NCBI RefSeq assembly: GCF_018333375.1
Contig: NZ_BORW01000035.1
Span: forward strand, 1-59,922
Direction: 5' to 3'
Source: Paenibacillus cookii
Lineage (GTDB): Bacteria > Bacillota > Bacilli > Paenibacillales > Paenibacillaceae
DNA: 59,922 nucleotides
Shown here in pieces: positions 44,399-52,316 of this stretch. The notes under the pieces are model-generated. The model worked only from the letters and a program-made list of their open reading frames with translations, did no database searches and was not told where the DNA came from. How positions within the stretch are numbered: position 1 is the first letter of the stretch; each line of letters starts with the position of its first letter. The translations under genes were made by a program, and so were the position numbers.

Positions 44399-45667
44399 TT
44401 ATTTATTGAAAGTGATTTTCTCCGGACCGCCCTCAAGCACGATCGACGTGTCCCGCGGCTTCGTTTCCGCGATTTTGCGGCCGCCTCTGAACGAATAAAG
44501 CACTGCCGCCTGTTTGCGTACGGCTTCATATTCGTTTTCTGCTTCGAGAACGATGAAGTTGGCCGGCTTGCCTTCTTCAATGCCGTACGCATCCTCGATA
44601 TGCAACGTTCTTGCGCTATTTTTCGTAATAAGGTCGATCGAATTCACGATTTGATCGTAACCGAGCAGCTGCGAAGCATGGATGCCCATGTGCAGCACCT
44701 GGAGCATGTTGCCCGTGCCTAGCGGATACCATGGATCAAAGATGTCATCGTGCCCGAAGCACACGTTGAGCCCGGCTTCCTGAAGCTCTTTGACGCGCGT
44801 CAGCCCTCTTCTTTTCGGATAGGTGTCGAAGCGGCCCTGCAGGTGGATGTTAACCAAAGGATTGGAGACGAAATTCAGGTCCGCCATCTTCAGCAATCTG
44901 AACAATTTGTACGTATAAGCATCATTGTAGGATCCCATCGCCGTCGTGTGGCTTGCGGTCGTCCGGGAGCCCAGCCCGCGTTCGTAGGCTTCTTTGGCGA
45001 CGACTTCCACGAAACGGGATTGCTCGTCGTCGATTTCGTCGCAATGGATGTCGATGAGACGGTCGTATTTTTCAGCGAGATCAAACGCGACCTTCATCGA
45101 ATCCACGCCATACTCCCTCGTGAATTCGAAGTGCGGTATGCCTCCGACCACGTCAACGCCCATTTTCAGCGATTCTTCCAGCAGTTCCGCGCCGTTCGGG
45201 TAGGAGTGAATGCCTTCCTGCGGAAAAGCGACGAGCTGGATATCGATGTATGGCGCCATCTCTTCTTTGACTTCAAGCATCGCCTTCACTGCGGTCAAGC
45301 TTGGATCGGTGACGTCCACATGCGTCCGCACATGCTGGATGCCCTGCGCGATCTGCCACTTCAGAGCCGTTTTGGAGCGCGTTTTGACGTCTTCGTGCGT
45401 CAGGAACGCCTTGCGTTCCGACCAGCGCTGGATGCCTTCGAAGAGCGTTCCGCTCAAATTCCATTCCGGCTCGCCGGCCGTCAGCGTAGTATCCAGATGA
45501 ATATGAGGTTCAATGAACGGCGGCAGTACAAGCGATCCGTGAACGTCCATGATTTCATCGTCCGCCGTTGGTTCCAGCGATTGCGTGATTCGTTCAAACT
45601 TCCCGTCCTTCACGACGATATTCCATAAGCCTTCTTTACCCCGCAATTTTGCGTTCTGTATAATCAT
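44399..45667 (-). CDS. codA: Cytosine deaminase
   Basis: Converts cytosine to uracil and ammonia for pyrimidine salvage. The 422 residues align along their whole length with E. coli CodA. Metal and catalytic motifs: PHIHLDTT (near 54), VRTHVDV (near 115), IDIHCDEIDDEQSRF (near 205), TASHTTAM (near 237) and CFGHDDIFDPW (near 304). Start: ATG 45667 after AAAAGGGGAA, overlapping the end of codB by 32 bases. Expression should follow the PyrR attenuator upstream of codB. Confidence 0.97.
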   Translation of the reverse strand: MIIQNAKLRGKEGLWNIVVKDGKFERITQSLEPTADDEIMDVHGSLVLPPFIEPHIHLDTTLTAGEPEWNLSGTLFEGIQRWSERKAFLTHEDVKTRSKTALKWQIAQGIQHVRTHVDVTDPSLTAVKAMLEVKEEMAPYIDIQLVAFPQEGIHSYPNGAELLEESLKMGVDVVGGIPHFEFTREYGVDSMKVAFDLAEKYDRLIDIHCDEIDDEQSRFVEVVAKEAYERGLGSRTTASHTTAMGSYNDAYTYKLFRLLKMADLNFVSNPLVNIHLQGRFDTYPKRRGLTRVKELQEAGLNVCFGHDDIFDPWYPLGTGNMLQVLHMGIHASQLLGYDQIVNSIDLITKNSARTLHIEDAYGIEEGKPANFIVLEAENEYEAVRKQAAVLYSFRGGRKIAETKPRDTSIVLEGGPEKITFNK

Positions 45668-46913
45668 TTGAATTCCCCTTTTCTTTTGATTCTTTGGCAG
45701 GAACGATCAGCATCAACACGATGTAAACCACCGCCGTGCCGATCAGTGCGTTCAATGGCGTTACTCCCGGAGCCAGCTGGGCGAAAGCTACGCCGATGGC
45801 CCAAGCGGCCATCGCTATCCAGTTTACCTTCTTAAAAGCCATATCGGCAAAAGGTTTATAGTTTCTCCGCTTCACAACGAAGTAGTCGGCGACGATGATC
45901 GCCCCGATCGACGGGATCGCTGCGCCCAGCACATTCAGAAACCCGACGAAATTGTTGTACATCCACATGGCAAATACGGTACCTACGATGCCGTTCACAA
46001 CGACGAAAAACTTTTTCGAAATTTTCGTGATGTTGGCGAAGCCCAGCCCGGAAGCATACAGGGCATTATCGTTGGTCGTCCAGATATTCAGCCCCAGAAC
46101 GATGATCGCCGGAACGATCAAACCTTGCAGGAACATGACCTCCGAGATATCCGCCAGGTTATAAGCCATTGCGCCCACCGCACCGAACAGGAACATGAGC
46201 GAGTTCCCCAGGAAAAACGAGATGACCGTCGCGATCACCGCCTGCCGGGACGTCCGGGAAAACCGGGCGAAATCGGGCGTCAGCGTTCCGCCGCTAATAA
46301 ATGACCCGATACAAATGGTCAACGCTGCCGCAACCGTCAGCGACTGCGACGGCGTGTAATCGAGCAAGCCTTGCAGGCCGCCCAGTGAATTTGCTCCCTC
46401 GAACATCGAATACCCGCCGAGAATGGCAATGGCCGGAACCGCAATATAGCCCAAAATGACGAGCGACTTCATGCCGAAGATGGCGGACGCCGTCATGGCG
46501 AGACCAAACAAGAAGATCAGCAGGTATACGTTCCAATCCATCGCCCTCGCGACCGGAACCGCGAACATGGCCACGCCGACGCCGAACCATCCGACCTGCG
46601 TGAAGCCAAGCAGGAACGAAGGAAGGTACGACCCTTTCTCACCGAACGAATATTTTGCCAGCAGATGCGTTGAGAGGCCCGTTTTGGCGGCGATATGTGC
46701 CAGCGCTCCCGTATAGATGCCGAGAACCAAATTTCCCGCAAGCACAATTCCGATGAACTCCATGAACGTCAAGCTGACTCCCAGCGTCCCTCCTGCCAAC
46801 ATGCTTGCCGAGAAGAACGTGAACGCCAGCATGACGGAAAATGTCTTCAAAAAATTGTTTCTCTGCGTTTTCGGTACCTCTTGCCACGAAAACTCTTGAT
46901 CTTGTTTGCTCAT
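45636..46913 (-). CDS. codB: Cytosine permease
   Basis: A 425-residue NCS1-family transporter with 12 predicted membrane segments. The N-terminal cytoplasmic part EFSWQEVPKTQRNNFLKTFS is like CodB and is followed by SASMLAGGTLGVSLTFMEFI. Start: ATG 46913 with TGGAGGTATTC. First gene of codBA; the coding ends overlap. It takes up cytosine with a cation. The long leader carries a PyrR-type attenuator. Confidence 0.95.
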   Translation of the reverse strand: MSKQDQEFSWQEVPKTQRNNFLKTFSVMLAFTFFSASMLAGGTLGVSLTFMEFIGIVLAGNLVLGIYTGALAHIAAKTGLSTHLLAKYSFGEKGSYLPSFLLGFTQVGWFGVGVAMFAVPVARAMDWNVYLLIFLFGLAMTASAIFGMKSLVILGYIAVPAIAILGGYSMFEGANSLGGLQGLLDYTPSQSLTVAAALTICIGSFISGGTLTPDFARFSRTSRQAVIATVISFFLGNSLMFLFGAVGAMAYNLADISEVMFLQGLIVPAIIVLGLNIWTTNDNALYASGLGFANITKISKKFFVVVNGIVGTVFAMWMYNNFVGFLNVLGAAIPSIGAIIVADYFVVKRRNYKPFADMAFKKVNWIAMAAWAIGVAFAQLAPGVTPLNALIGTAVVYIVLMLIVPAKESKEKGNSNDYTERKIAG

Positions 46914-46956
46914 CAGAATACCTCCAGCTTCAAGTTTCCTGATACCAAAAAAGCAG

Positions 46957-47137
46957 AAAAAAGAGGCTACTCGTCAAGTTTCAAACTGACAAAGTAGCCT
47001 CTTTTTTTACATCATAACCCGCGCGAAGACACAGAGCATCCCCCTGACGGAACATGCACCGATTCACGCGTGATTATAAACATCCGCTGCCCTTGCCAGC
47101 CTCTCTGGACTGATTTAAAGGTACCAGTATTCAATTA
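46957..47137 (-). promoter_or_regulatory. PyrR-type attenuator in the codBA leader
   Basis: On the minus strand the leader holds AGTCCAGAGAGGCT (47098-47111), the conserved PyrR-binding loop of pyr operons. About 100 bases later comes a strong terminator (46957-47008): AGAGGCTACT paired with AGTAGCCTCT and T runs, whose stem extends inward through GTCA/TGAC. PyrR with UMP would stabilise the binding loop and allow termination, shutting off cytosine salvage when pyrimidines are plentiful. The antiterminator pairing was not worked out base by base. Confidence 0.82.
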
Positions 47138-47143
47138 CATTCT

Positions 47144-47172
47144 ATTATTTTGGAAAAACCCGCGGATGTCAA
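47144..47172 (-). promoter_or_regulatory. Promoter of codBA
   Basis: TTGACA (47167-47172) and AATAAT (47144-47149), minus strand, 17-base spacer. The predicted start near 47137 gives a 220-base leader that just includes the PyrR site. Confidence 0.65.
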
Positions 47173-47319
47173 TGTCATTATTATCCAATGGTACTGTAAA
47201 CGAAAGTGACCTGCAAGCTCTCAAAGCAATTTAATAACAAATGCCCCGGGCCATCCTCGGAAAATCCTCCGCAAACTTGTCGCAGCTTCAGAGAGCAAAT
47301 GCGGCCCTTTTATAAGTAT

Positions 47320-48036
47320 TCAATTTTCGTCTCTTCTTTGCAAAACGTCGATATATTTCATCATTTCGGATATGCCGTTCATTTGATTTTTCAATTGGTC
47401 ATCCAGCCGTTGCAAAGCCATTTTGAAGGAGCGTTCAATTGCGGCGAGATCGTGCGTCTCTAGAGCTTCAAGCAATTGCTTCATGCTTTCGATAAAATAA
47501 ACGGTTTTTCTTAAACTGCTTAGCACAATAATCTTTTTTAACTCTCGGGACGTAAAGGCCCTATAACCGTTCTCCGGATTCCGCATAGAGCGGATAAGCC
47601 CTTCCTTCTCCCAATGCCGGATCGCGGATGGGTTGACGCCTGCGATCGCGGCGACCTCCCCGATTTTCATCTCTTCCGTGACCTGCACATTCCTGTACTT
47701 GGAGAAGTCGGTTTTTTGAACCAGGCTCATGATCTCTTCCAATCGTTGTTTCTCGGCTTGGATGTTGTGCTGTTGTAAGTTGATTTTCCACAAAGCCTGT
47801 TCGACGCGTCCCTTTTTTAACAACCCCATGACGTCGTAGCTGACGGGAATGCCGAACCCCTTTTTTAAGGCACGCAAAGCTGTAAATGCCTGAACATGGC
47901 ACGGCGTATAGCATCTCCGATTGCCGGCCGTCCGTGGGACGTCGGGCACCAAGCCGAGTGTTTCATATCTTCTCAATGTGGTGGTGCTGACATGAAGTCT
48001 CGTGGCCATTTGTTTCGGCGTAAAGTTTTGGTCCAT
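47320..48036 (-). CDS. Regulator with two MerR-type HTH domains
   Basis: A 238-residue protein with two MerR-like DNA-binding domains. First: FTPKQMATRLHVSTTTLRRY (5-24) with the NRRCYT wing near 43. Second: KIGEVAAIAGVNPSAIRHWE (near 125) with NGYRAFTSREL. A helical C-terminus follows (LKKIIVLSSLRKTVYFIESM). Start: ATG 48034-48036 with AAGGAAGGTG; an earlier frame start lacks support. Ordinary MerR proteins have one HTH and dimerise. Target genes are unknown; the adjacent codBA and DUF6273 genes are candidates only by position. Confidence 0.85.
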   Translation of the reverse strand: MDQNFTPKQMATRLHVSTTTLRRYETLGLVPDVPRTAGNRRCYTPCHVQAFTALRALKKGFGIPVSYDVMGLLKKGRVEQALWKINLQQHNIQAEKQRLEEIMSLVQKTDFSKYRNVQVTEEMKIGEVAAIAGVNPSAIRHWEKEGLIRSMRNPENGYRAFTSRELKKIIVLSSLRKTVYFIESMKQLLEALETHDLAAIERSFKMALQRLDDQLKNQMNGISEMMKYIDVLQRRDEN

Positions 48037-48189
48037 CGGCTGCACCTTCCTTAAAGTCAAACCCTAAAGTACAGCAACAATATTATAAGGAATCCCCTCC
48101 CTCCCCACAAGGACGATTGGCATATAAACCGAAATCTTGCATGAATGTTGTATGATCGGAGTCGGATAGAAAAATCAAGGAGGGAACTT

Positions 48190-48873
48190 ATGGAAAAGGA
48201 TCTTTTGGCCTTAACCTGCGGGAACACAAAGCCCGGCGAATTCATTACGTTCGGCAAGTATCCACAGACCGCAGACGGTATAGAACAGGAGATTGTATGG
48301 CGCGTACTTCAAAATTCAGGAAACGAGCTGTTTGTTTTGAGCGAATCGATTTTGGACTGCAAGAGGTACCACGGCCAAAGCACGGAATTGAAGTGGCGGG
48401 ATTGCACGGAAACGACGTGGCATGACTGCGATTTGCGCGAGTGGTTGAATCATGAATTCTATGATGCGGCGTTCCATGCGGCCGAAAAGCGGCTCATCAA
48501 GACGACTTATTGCGCGGGTAACGGAGAAGGCTGCCCGGATACCGGGGACAAAGTCTTTTTGCTAAGCGTTGACGAGGTCAAAGTTTTAACCGAAATTCAC
48601 GGCAAGGGTTTGCTGCGCGCCGTCGGAACCGGTTTTGCCAAGACGAAAAAGCCCGACGGATGCAGCTTATATGTGTATGATAAAACAAACAAAGATAACT
48701 ATATCATGAAAGACGGCGAAGAACTCGGCTGCTCGTGGTGGTGGCTGCGAACGCAAGGCAACAAGCCGACGCGTGCGTGTTTTGTAGGAACAGGCGGCAG
48801 TATTCGCAGTTATGGGAATAACAGTATCGGCGGTTATGGGGTGCGTCCTGCTTTAAGGATCCATCTTTCATGA
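48190..48873 (+). CDS. DUF6273-domain protein
   Basis: A 227-residue soluble protein with the DUF6273 pattern: ITFGKYPQTADGIEQEIVWR near 20, LREWLNHEFYDAAFHAAEKR near 85, and the ending GYGVRPALRI. Start: ATG 48190 with AAGGAGGG eight bases upstream. It has three Cys-rich spots (CKRYH, YCAGNGEGCP, GCSWWW). The domain is common in Firmicutes, often with cell-surface or RCC1-type proteins; function is not known. It lies 55 bases before an RCC1 repeat fragment. Confidence 0.82.
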   Translation: MEKDLLALTCGNTKPGEFITFGKYPQTADGIEQEIVWRVLQNSGNELFVLSESILDCKRYHGQSTELKWRDCTETTWHDCDLREWLNHEFYDAAFHAAEKRLIKTTYCAGNGEGCPDTGDKVFLLSVDEVKVLTEIHGKGLLRAVGTGFAKTKKPDGCSLYVYDKTNKDNYIMKDGEELGCSWWWLRTQGNKPTRACFVGTGGSIRSYGNNSIGGYGVRPALRIHLS

Positions 48874-48928
48874 TAAAGATGAGGCATGAAATGATATAAA
48901 CCAAGTCTTCTTTTCTAGGAGGTTAAAC

Positions 48929-49126
48929 ATGGATAATCGTTCACCGAAAGAAACCGCGTTAACAGTGAAACGGTGGCCTAAAGCTCCCCTGGCGGCGGGT
49001 CGTCGCCACACCGTCGGCCTGAAAACGGACGGCACGGTGGTGGCTGTAGGCGATAACGAATATGGCCAATGCGATGTAACCGATTGGCATAGCATCCAAC
49101 GGCCAGGCCATTCGTTTTCAAGGTGA
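48929..49126 (+). CDS. Short RCC1-repeat protein, probably truncated
   Basis: A 65-residue frame with AGGAGG seven bases before ATG 48929. It contains a single RCC1-type repeat unit, AAGRRHTVGLKTDGTVVAVG, followed by DNEYGQCDVTDWHSI. Such proteins normally carry five to ten tandem repeats, and here the sequence runs into an unrelated tail (QRPGHSFSR) and a stop. It is therefore most likely the surviving 5' end of a longer gene. It may be cotranscribed with the DUF6273 gene. Confidence 0.6.
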   Translation: MDNRSPKETALTVKRWPKAPLAAGRRHTVGLKTDGTVVAVGDNEYGQCDVTDWHSIQRPGHSFSR

Positions 49127-49146
49127 TGAATCTATATGGACATGAG

Positions 49147-49176
49147 AGCCATGCGCCGATGTTCCCTCGCATGGCT
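49147..49176. terminator. Hairpin between convergent genes
   Basis: AGCCATGC and GCATGGCT form an 8-base stem between the RCC1 fragment and the minus-strand operon end. There is no T run on either side, so the terminator role is tentative. Confidence 0.4.
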
Positions 49177-49186
49177 TATACGGTCA

Positions 49187-49531
49187 CTACAATTTAATAA
49201 ATACTTTCGTGCCGTCCTTCGCTTGAACATCAACCAGGACCGTTCCTTTGCAACGTTGCAGCTCCTGGACGAGCTGCCTGATTGCTTCCTTCGTGTTTCG
49301 GTCTTCGAGAATCGACAGCAGCAGCTCGATCCCGAACCGGCTGCCGTCCGGATCAAAATCTTCCTTTTGACTTGGGTGCGCACCCGAATGCCCGCCGTTT
49401 TTGTTCAGCCATCCCTTCATTTTGCGCTGGACAAAATTGGAGGTCAGGATGCCGCTCCCCATGCGCAGCACGGTATATGGGACTGGAATCGTAAGAGAGC
49501 CCTCTTTGCTCTTCACCTTCACAATCATCAT
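49187..49531 (-). CDS. Conserved protein of the DUF2089 operon, function unknown
   Basis: A 114-residue soluble protein: a beta-rich start (IVKVKSKEGSLTIPVPYTVL), a middle low-complexity part (NGGHSGAHPSQKEDFDPDGS) and an end ATVLVDVQAKDG-like strand (GTVLVDVQAKDGTKVFIKL). I do not recognise a family with certainty. It starts six bases after the SHOCT-like gene, with GAGTGATGAG as ribosome site, and is the last gene of a three-gene operon. Confidence 0.72.
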   Translation of the reverse strand: MMIVKVKSKEGSLTIPVPYTVLRMGSGILTSNFVQRKMKGWLNKNGGHSGAHPSQKEDFDPDGSRFGIELLLSILEDRNTKEAIRQLVQELQRCKGTVLVDVQAKDGTKVFIKL

Positions 49532-49537
49532 GACTCA

Positions 49538-49969
49538 TCACTCAATTACTATGGAGACGGTATCCTTTTCACCGGAACGGACGTCCACGATTTGCCCGTC
49601 GAGCTCGTTCTCGATGGCATCGATCAAGAGATGGATATCGATATCCTTCACATATTTCGCGGCCTGCGGAATATTGGAAGCGATGCTGTGCCCCGCTCCA
49701 AGAAAAGCCTTCAGCAGTTTAATCGGCAAATTGATGCTGACATTATCGTTATCTTGGGTTGTTACCCGTATTTTTAACGTTTTGTCTAAATAAGCGCCGG
49801 ATGAGGACGACGGTTGCGTTGCATAGTCGGCTTTCCCAAGCACCTGCATGCTTGGCGAAGTAAGGGGCATTTGCTTTTCTTTTAGCGCGCTAATCAACTC
49901 TGAAGCCTTGTCTGAATCAATTTTGCCTTCCTGCATCATGGACAGCACTTTGCTGATTTCTTCTTTCAT
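49538..49969 (-). CDS. SHOCT-like/YvlB-type protein
   Basis: A 143-residue protein. Residues 1-31 form the bihelical motif ISKVLSMMQEGKIDSDKASE seen in SHOCT-like and YvlB proteins. A linker follows (about 40-55), then a folded part with LKIRVTTQDNDNVSINLPIK (near 65) and GQIVDVRSGEKDTVSIVIE. It resembles the putative-adhesin/YvlB group in layout. Second gene of the DUF2089 operon. The same bihelical motif ends the upstream DUF2089 protein, suggesting the two interact. Confidence 0.75.
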   Translation of the reverse strand: MKEEISKVLSMMQEGKIDSDKASELISALKEKQMPLTSPSMQVLGKADYATQPSSSSGAYLDKTLKIRVTTQDNDNVSINLPIKLLKAFLGAGHSIASNIPQAAKYVKDIDIHLLIDAIENELDGQIVDVRSGEKDTVSIVIE

Positions 49970-50007
49970 CGTTTTTTCCTCCTGAACGTTTTTTGGGCGC
50001 GATAGGC

Positions 50008-50373
50008 TTATTCGTCCTTCAACATTTTGACGGCTTCATCGGCGGTAATTTCGCCATTTTCCAGCATGGAAATGACCTTCTTCTCATCGACTTCCGGCTT
50101 CTTCCGCGTATCGTATCCGAGGGCCGCAATGACATCATTAAGCTTGCCGCGGACCGTCGGGTAAGATATGCCGAGCTCTTTCTCCACTTCCTTGATGTTG
50201 CCCCTGTTCACTAGAAAAGTGATGACAAAATGGAGCTGTTCGGGCGAGAGTAGAGCCAGCTTCGACAATTCGAACTTGTTCTCGATTGTCGTCCGGCAAT
50301 GCCCGCATTCCAGCTTGACGGCGTGCAGCGGATGGTCGCATACGGGACACTGTGTGATGATGGGATATTTCAT
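50008..50373 (-). CDS. DUF2089-family zinc-ribbon/HTH protein
   Basis: A 121-residue likely DNA-binding regulator. N-terminal zinc ribbon CPVCDHPLHAVKLECGHC (9-26), a helical part, an HTH-like EKELGISYPTVRGKLNDVIA (near 65), and the C-terminal bihelical motif KVISMLENGEITADEAVKML. First gene of the operon, with a good promoter 20 bases upstream. By layout it probably regulates its own operon and communicates with the next gene's product. Confidence 0.85.
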   Translation of the reverse strand: MKYPIITQCPVCDHPLHAVKLECGHCRTTIENKFELSKLALLSPEQLHFVITFLVNRGNIKEVEKELGISYPTVRGKLNDVIAALGYDTRKKPEVDEKKVISMLENGEITADEAVKMLKDE

Positions 50374-50396
50374 ACGCTACTCCTTTCTTTTTTTGA

Positions 50397-50425
50397 ATTA
50401 TAAACCAGTAAATACCATTTGTAAA
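50397..50425 (-). promoter_or_regulatory. Promoter of the DUF2089 operon
   Basis: TTTACA (50420-50425) and TATAAT (50397-50402) on the minus strand with 17 bases between them, in very AT-rich DNA, 24 bases before the DUF2089 start. Confidence 0.75.
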
Positions 50426-50562
50426 TATAAGAAATCAATTTTATTAATCACGAAATTAATTTTGTTGATTTTACATGTTGCTATGATAAACATTTTAAAG
50501 CATTTGATTAAAAACAAAAATGTCCGAATCGGTCGTCTACCTCGCATAGTAAATAAAAAAAC

Positions 50563-50777
50563 ACTAAAGCAATACATGCTTTAGCCAGGCTGTCGAGAAA
50601 CCCCCTGTTTTTTTGCAGGGGGTTTAAAATTGCCTCGTCGGTCACTGAAGTAGGGTTCTCAGAGCGCTTTAAATCGATTTTTATTTTAAAAGATATGATT
50701 CCCCATATAAAAAATAGAGTGTCGAAAAGTCCGTTGGACTTTCTCGACACTCTGACTAAAGCAATACATGCTTTAGC
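50563..50777. repeat. 215-base element with terminal inverted repeats (MITE-like)
   Basis: The ends are CTAAAGCAATACATGCTTTAG (left, 50564) and its near copy at 50756. Each is itself a dyad. Read inward, both continue with a CAG-N-N-TGTCGAGAAA match, so the element has about 36-base imperfect terminal inverted repeats. Inside are two further hairpins: AAACCCCCTG / CAGGGGGTTT at about 50598-50623, and AGAGTGTCGA-AAAGTCC / GGACTTT-CTCGACACTCT at about 50716-50753. No transposase frame remains. It looks like a non-autonomous IS remnant. Confidence 0.6.
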
Positions 50778-50898
50778 GTCATTATGGAACAAACAGGCTC
50801 TCAGCGCTAATTCATCATATGAAATTTGTCATAAACATTTGATCGAAGAAAGAAAAGGAATGCCTTGCTTTTCCAGCACGGAAAAGTCTGCATGTTAA

Positions 50899-51343
50899 AG
50901 CGAACGATGTTCCCAATCGAGCTGCCCCTTCCTCATTTTTGCAATCGGCCCCATGATGCTCATCATCGGTAAGACGTTAGGCGCTTATGTCCTTCCGGGA
51001 CTTAGCCGCTCCTTCGAGTCGTGGCTTGTCAGCGTTCAAGGTACCGCCGCCACGGGCTGTCTGTACCAGAGCCAAGTTTTGCTTCAAAATTCATAGGCTC
51101 CTGGATCGGAATGTTGACTGCCTGCATTCACACGCCCGTTCGAGGTTTGTTTGTCTTGCCCAATAGAACCTTTAGGTGTCTACGGCACTTCAAAGTGCCT
51201 ACTTTTCATAATTATCCCTAGATCTCATAATAAATTTAACGGTTATTAACCACATTTTGGAGTATGATTCGGTTTGCGGTTGGTAAAGCTACTGCCAGCA
51301 CAAATCTCGGCTTCTAAAAACATAACATCCAGGAGGGATATGC
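50899..51343. other. Gap before the SDR gene
   Basis: About 445 bases. A short plus-strand frame (about 50932-51010) reads FLIFAIGPMMLIIGKTLGAY, like a membrane helix, but has no start codon, ribosome site or family match; it may be another relic. GGTTATTAACC at about 51240-51250 is a small dyad in the SDR promoter region. Confidence 0.35.
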
Positions 51344-52138
51344 ATGGATTTGGAACTGAAAGGAAAAACGGCACTGGTTACCGGGTCTACGTCAGGAATC
51401 GGAAAAGCCATCGCCATGTCGTTGGCGGCTGAAGGCGCCACCGTGCTCATTAACGGACGTCGCGAGGAAAAGGTGAATCAGACCATAAAAGAAATTCAAG
51501 AACGGTATCCTGAAGCCGTCCTTCAATCCGCTGTCGCCGATCTAGGAACGGAGCAGGGATGCGAAGAGGTTATCGGAAAATACCCGGAAGTAGACATTCT
51601 TATTAACAACTTGGGCATTTTTGAGCCTGTAGAATATTTTGATATTCCTGATGAAGATTGGTTCAAACTGTTTGAAGTCAACATCATGAGCGGTGTCAGG
51701 CTGACTCGCCGGTACCTGAAGCAAATGATTCATAACAAGGAAGGCAGAGTCATCTTTATCGCCAGCGAGGCGGCGATTATGCCCTCTCTGGAAATGGCTC
51801 ACTATAGCGCGACCAAGACGATGCAGCTCTCGCTCTCCCGCAGCTTAGCCGAATTGACCCAAGGAACGAACGTGACCGTAAATACGGTGATGCCTGGTTC
51901 CACTTTAACGGAAGGCGTCGAAACCATGTTAAACAGCCTTTATCCTAACGAGAATATGACCATGGACGAAGCCGAAAAGCGATTTATGAAAGAAAACCGG
52001 CCGACCTCCATTATCCAAAGGCTTATTCGACCGGAAGAAATTGCACATCTTGTCGCCTTTTTAAGCAGCCCGCTTTCTTCTGCAATCAATGGTTCCGCGT
52101 TGCGAATCGATGGCGGATTAGTGCGCAGCGTGTTTTAA
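51344..52138 (+). CDS. Short-chain dehydrogenase/reductase
   Basis: A 264-residue classical SDR. Cofactor loop TGSTSGIG (14-21) followed by NGR at the end of beta 2 (suggesting NADP use), structural NNLG near 87, catalytic Ser in IASEAA (near 142) and YSATK (Tyr near 153, Lys near 157). Start: ATG 51344 after AGGAGG. The C-terminus INGSALRIDGGLVRSVF is typical. The substrate is unknown. It appears monocistronic. Confidence 0.93.
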   Translation: MDLELKGKTALVTGSTSGIGKAIAMSLAAEGATVLINGRREEKVNQTIKEIQERYPEAVLQSAVADLGTEQGCEEVIGKYPEVDILINNLGIFEPVEYFDIPDEDWFKLFEVNIMSGVRLTRRYLKQMIHNKEGRVIFIASEAAIMPSLEMAHYSATKTMQLSLSRSLAELTQGTNVTVNTVMPGSTLTEGVETMLNSLYPNENMTMDEAEKRFMKENRPTSIIQRLIRPEEIAHLVAFLSSPLSSAINGSALRIDGGLVRSVF

Positions 52139-52205
52139 TCAACCACATGGAAGCCATATAAAATCCCGATGCTTTCAACGCAATACGGCCGGTGCTTCCC
52201 GTAAG

Positions 52206-52232
52206 AAAAATCCTGCCGGACTACCGGCAGGA
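52206..52232 (-). terminator. Terminator of the second sigma/anti-sigma operon
   Basis: Perfect stem TCCTGCCGG-TAGT-CCGGCAGGA followed by TTTTTC on the minus strand, 85 bases after the DUF4179 gene; convergent with the SDR gene. Confidence 0.88.
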
Positions 52233-52316
52233 CATCGGCCTAAATACATATTAGCAAAATAGCATATCTCTTTCGTGTCATGATCCGCAGATCTATCCGC
52301 CTCCACTTTATCGTGT

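Noticed and set aside
50932..51055. Membrane-like plus-strand frame before the SDR gene
   Set aside because: Lacks a start and any recognisable family; kept only as a remark in the gap entry.
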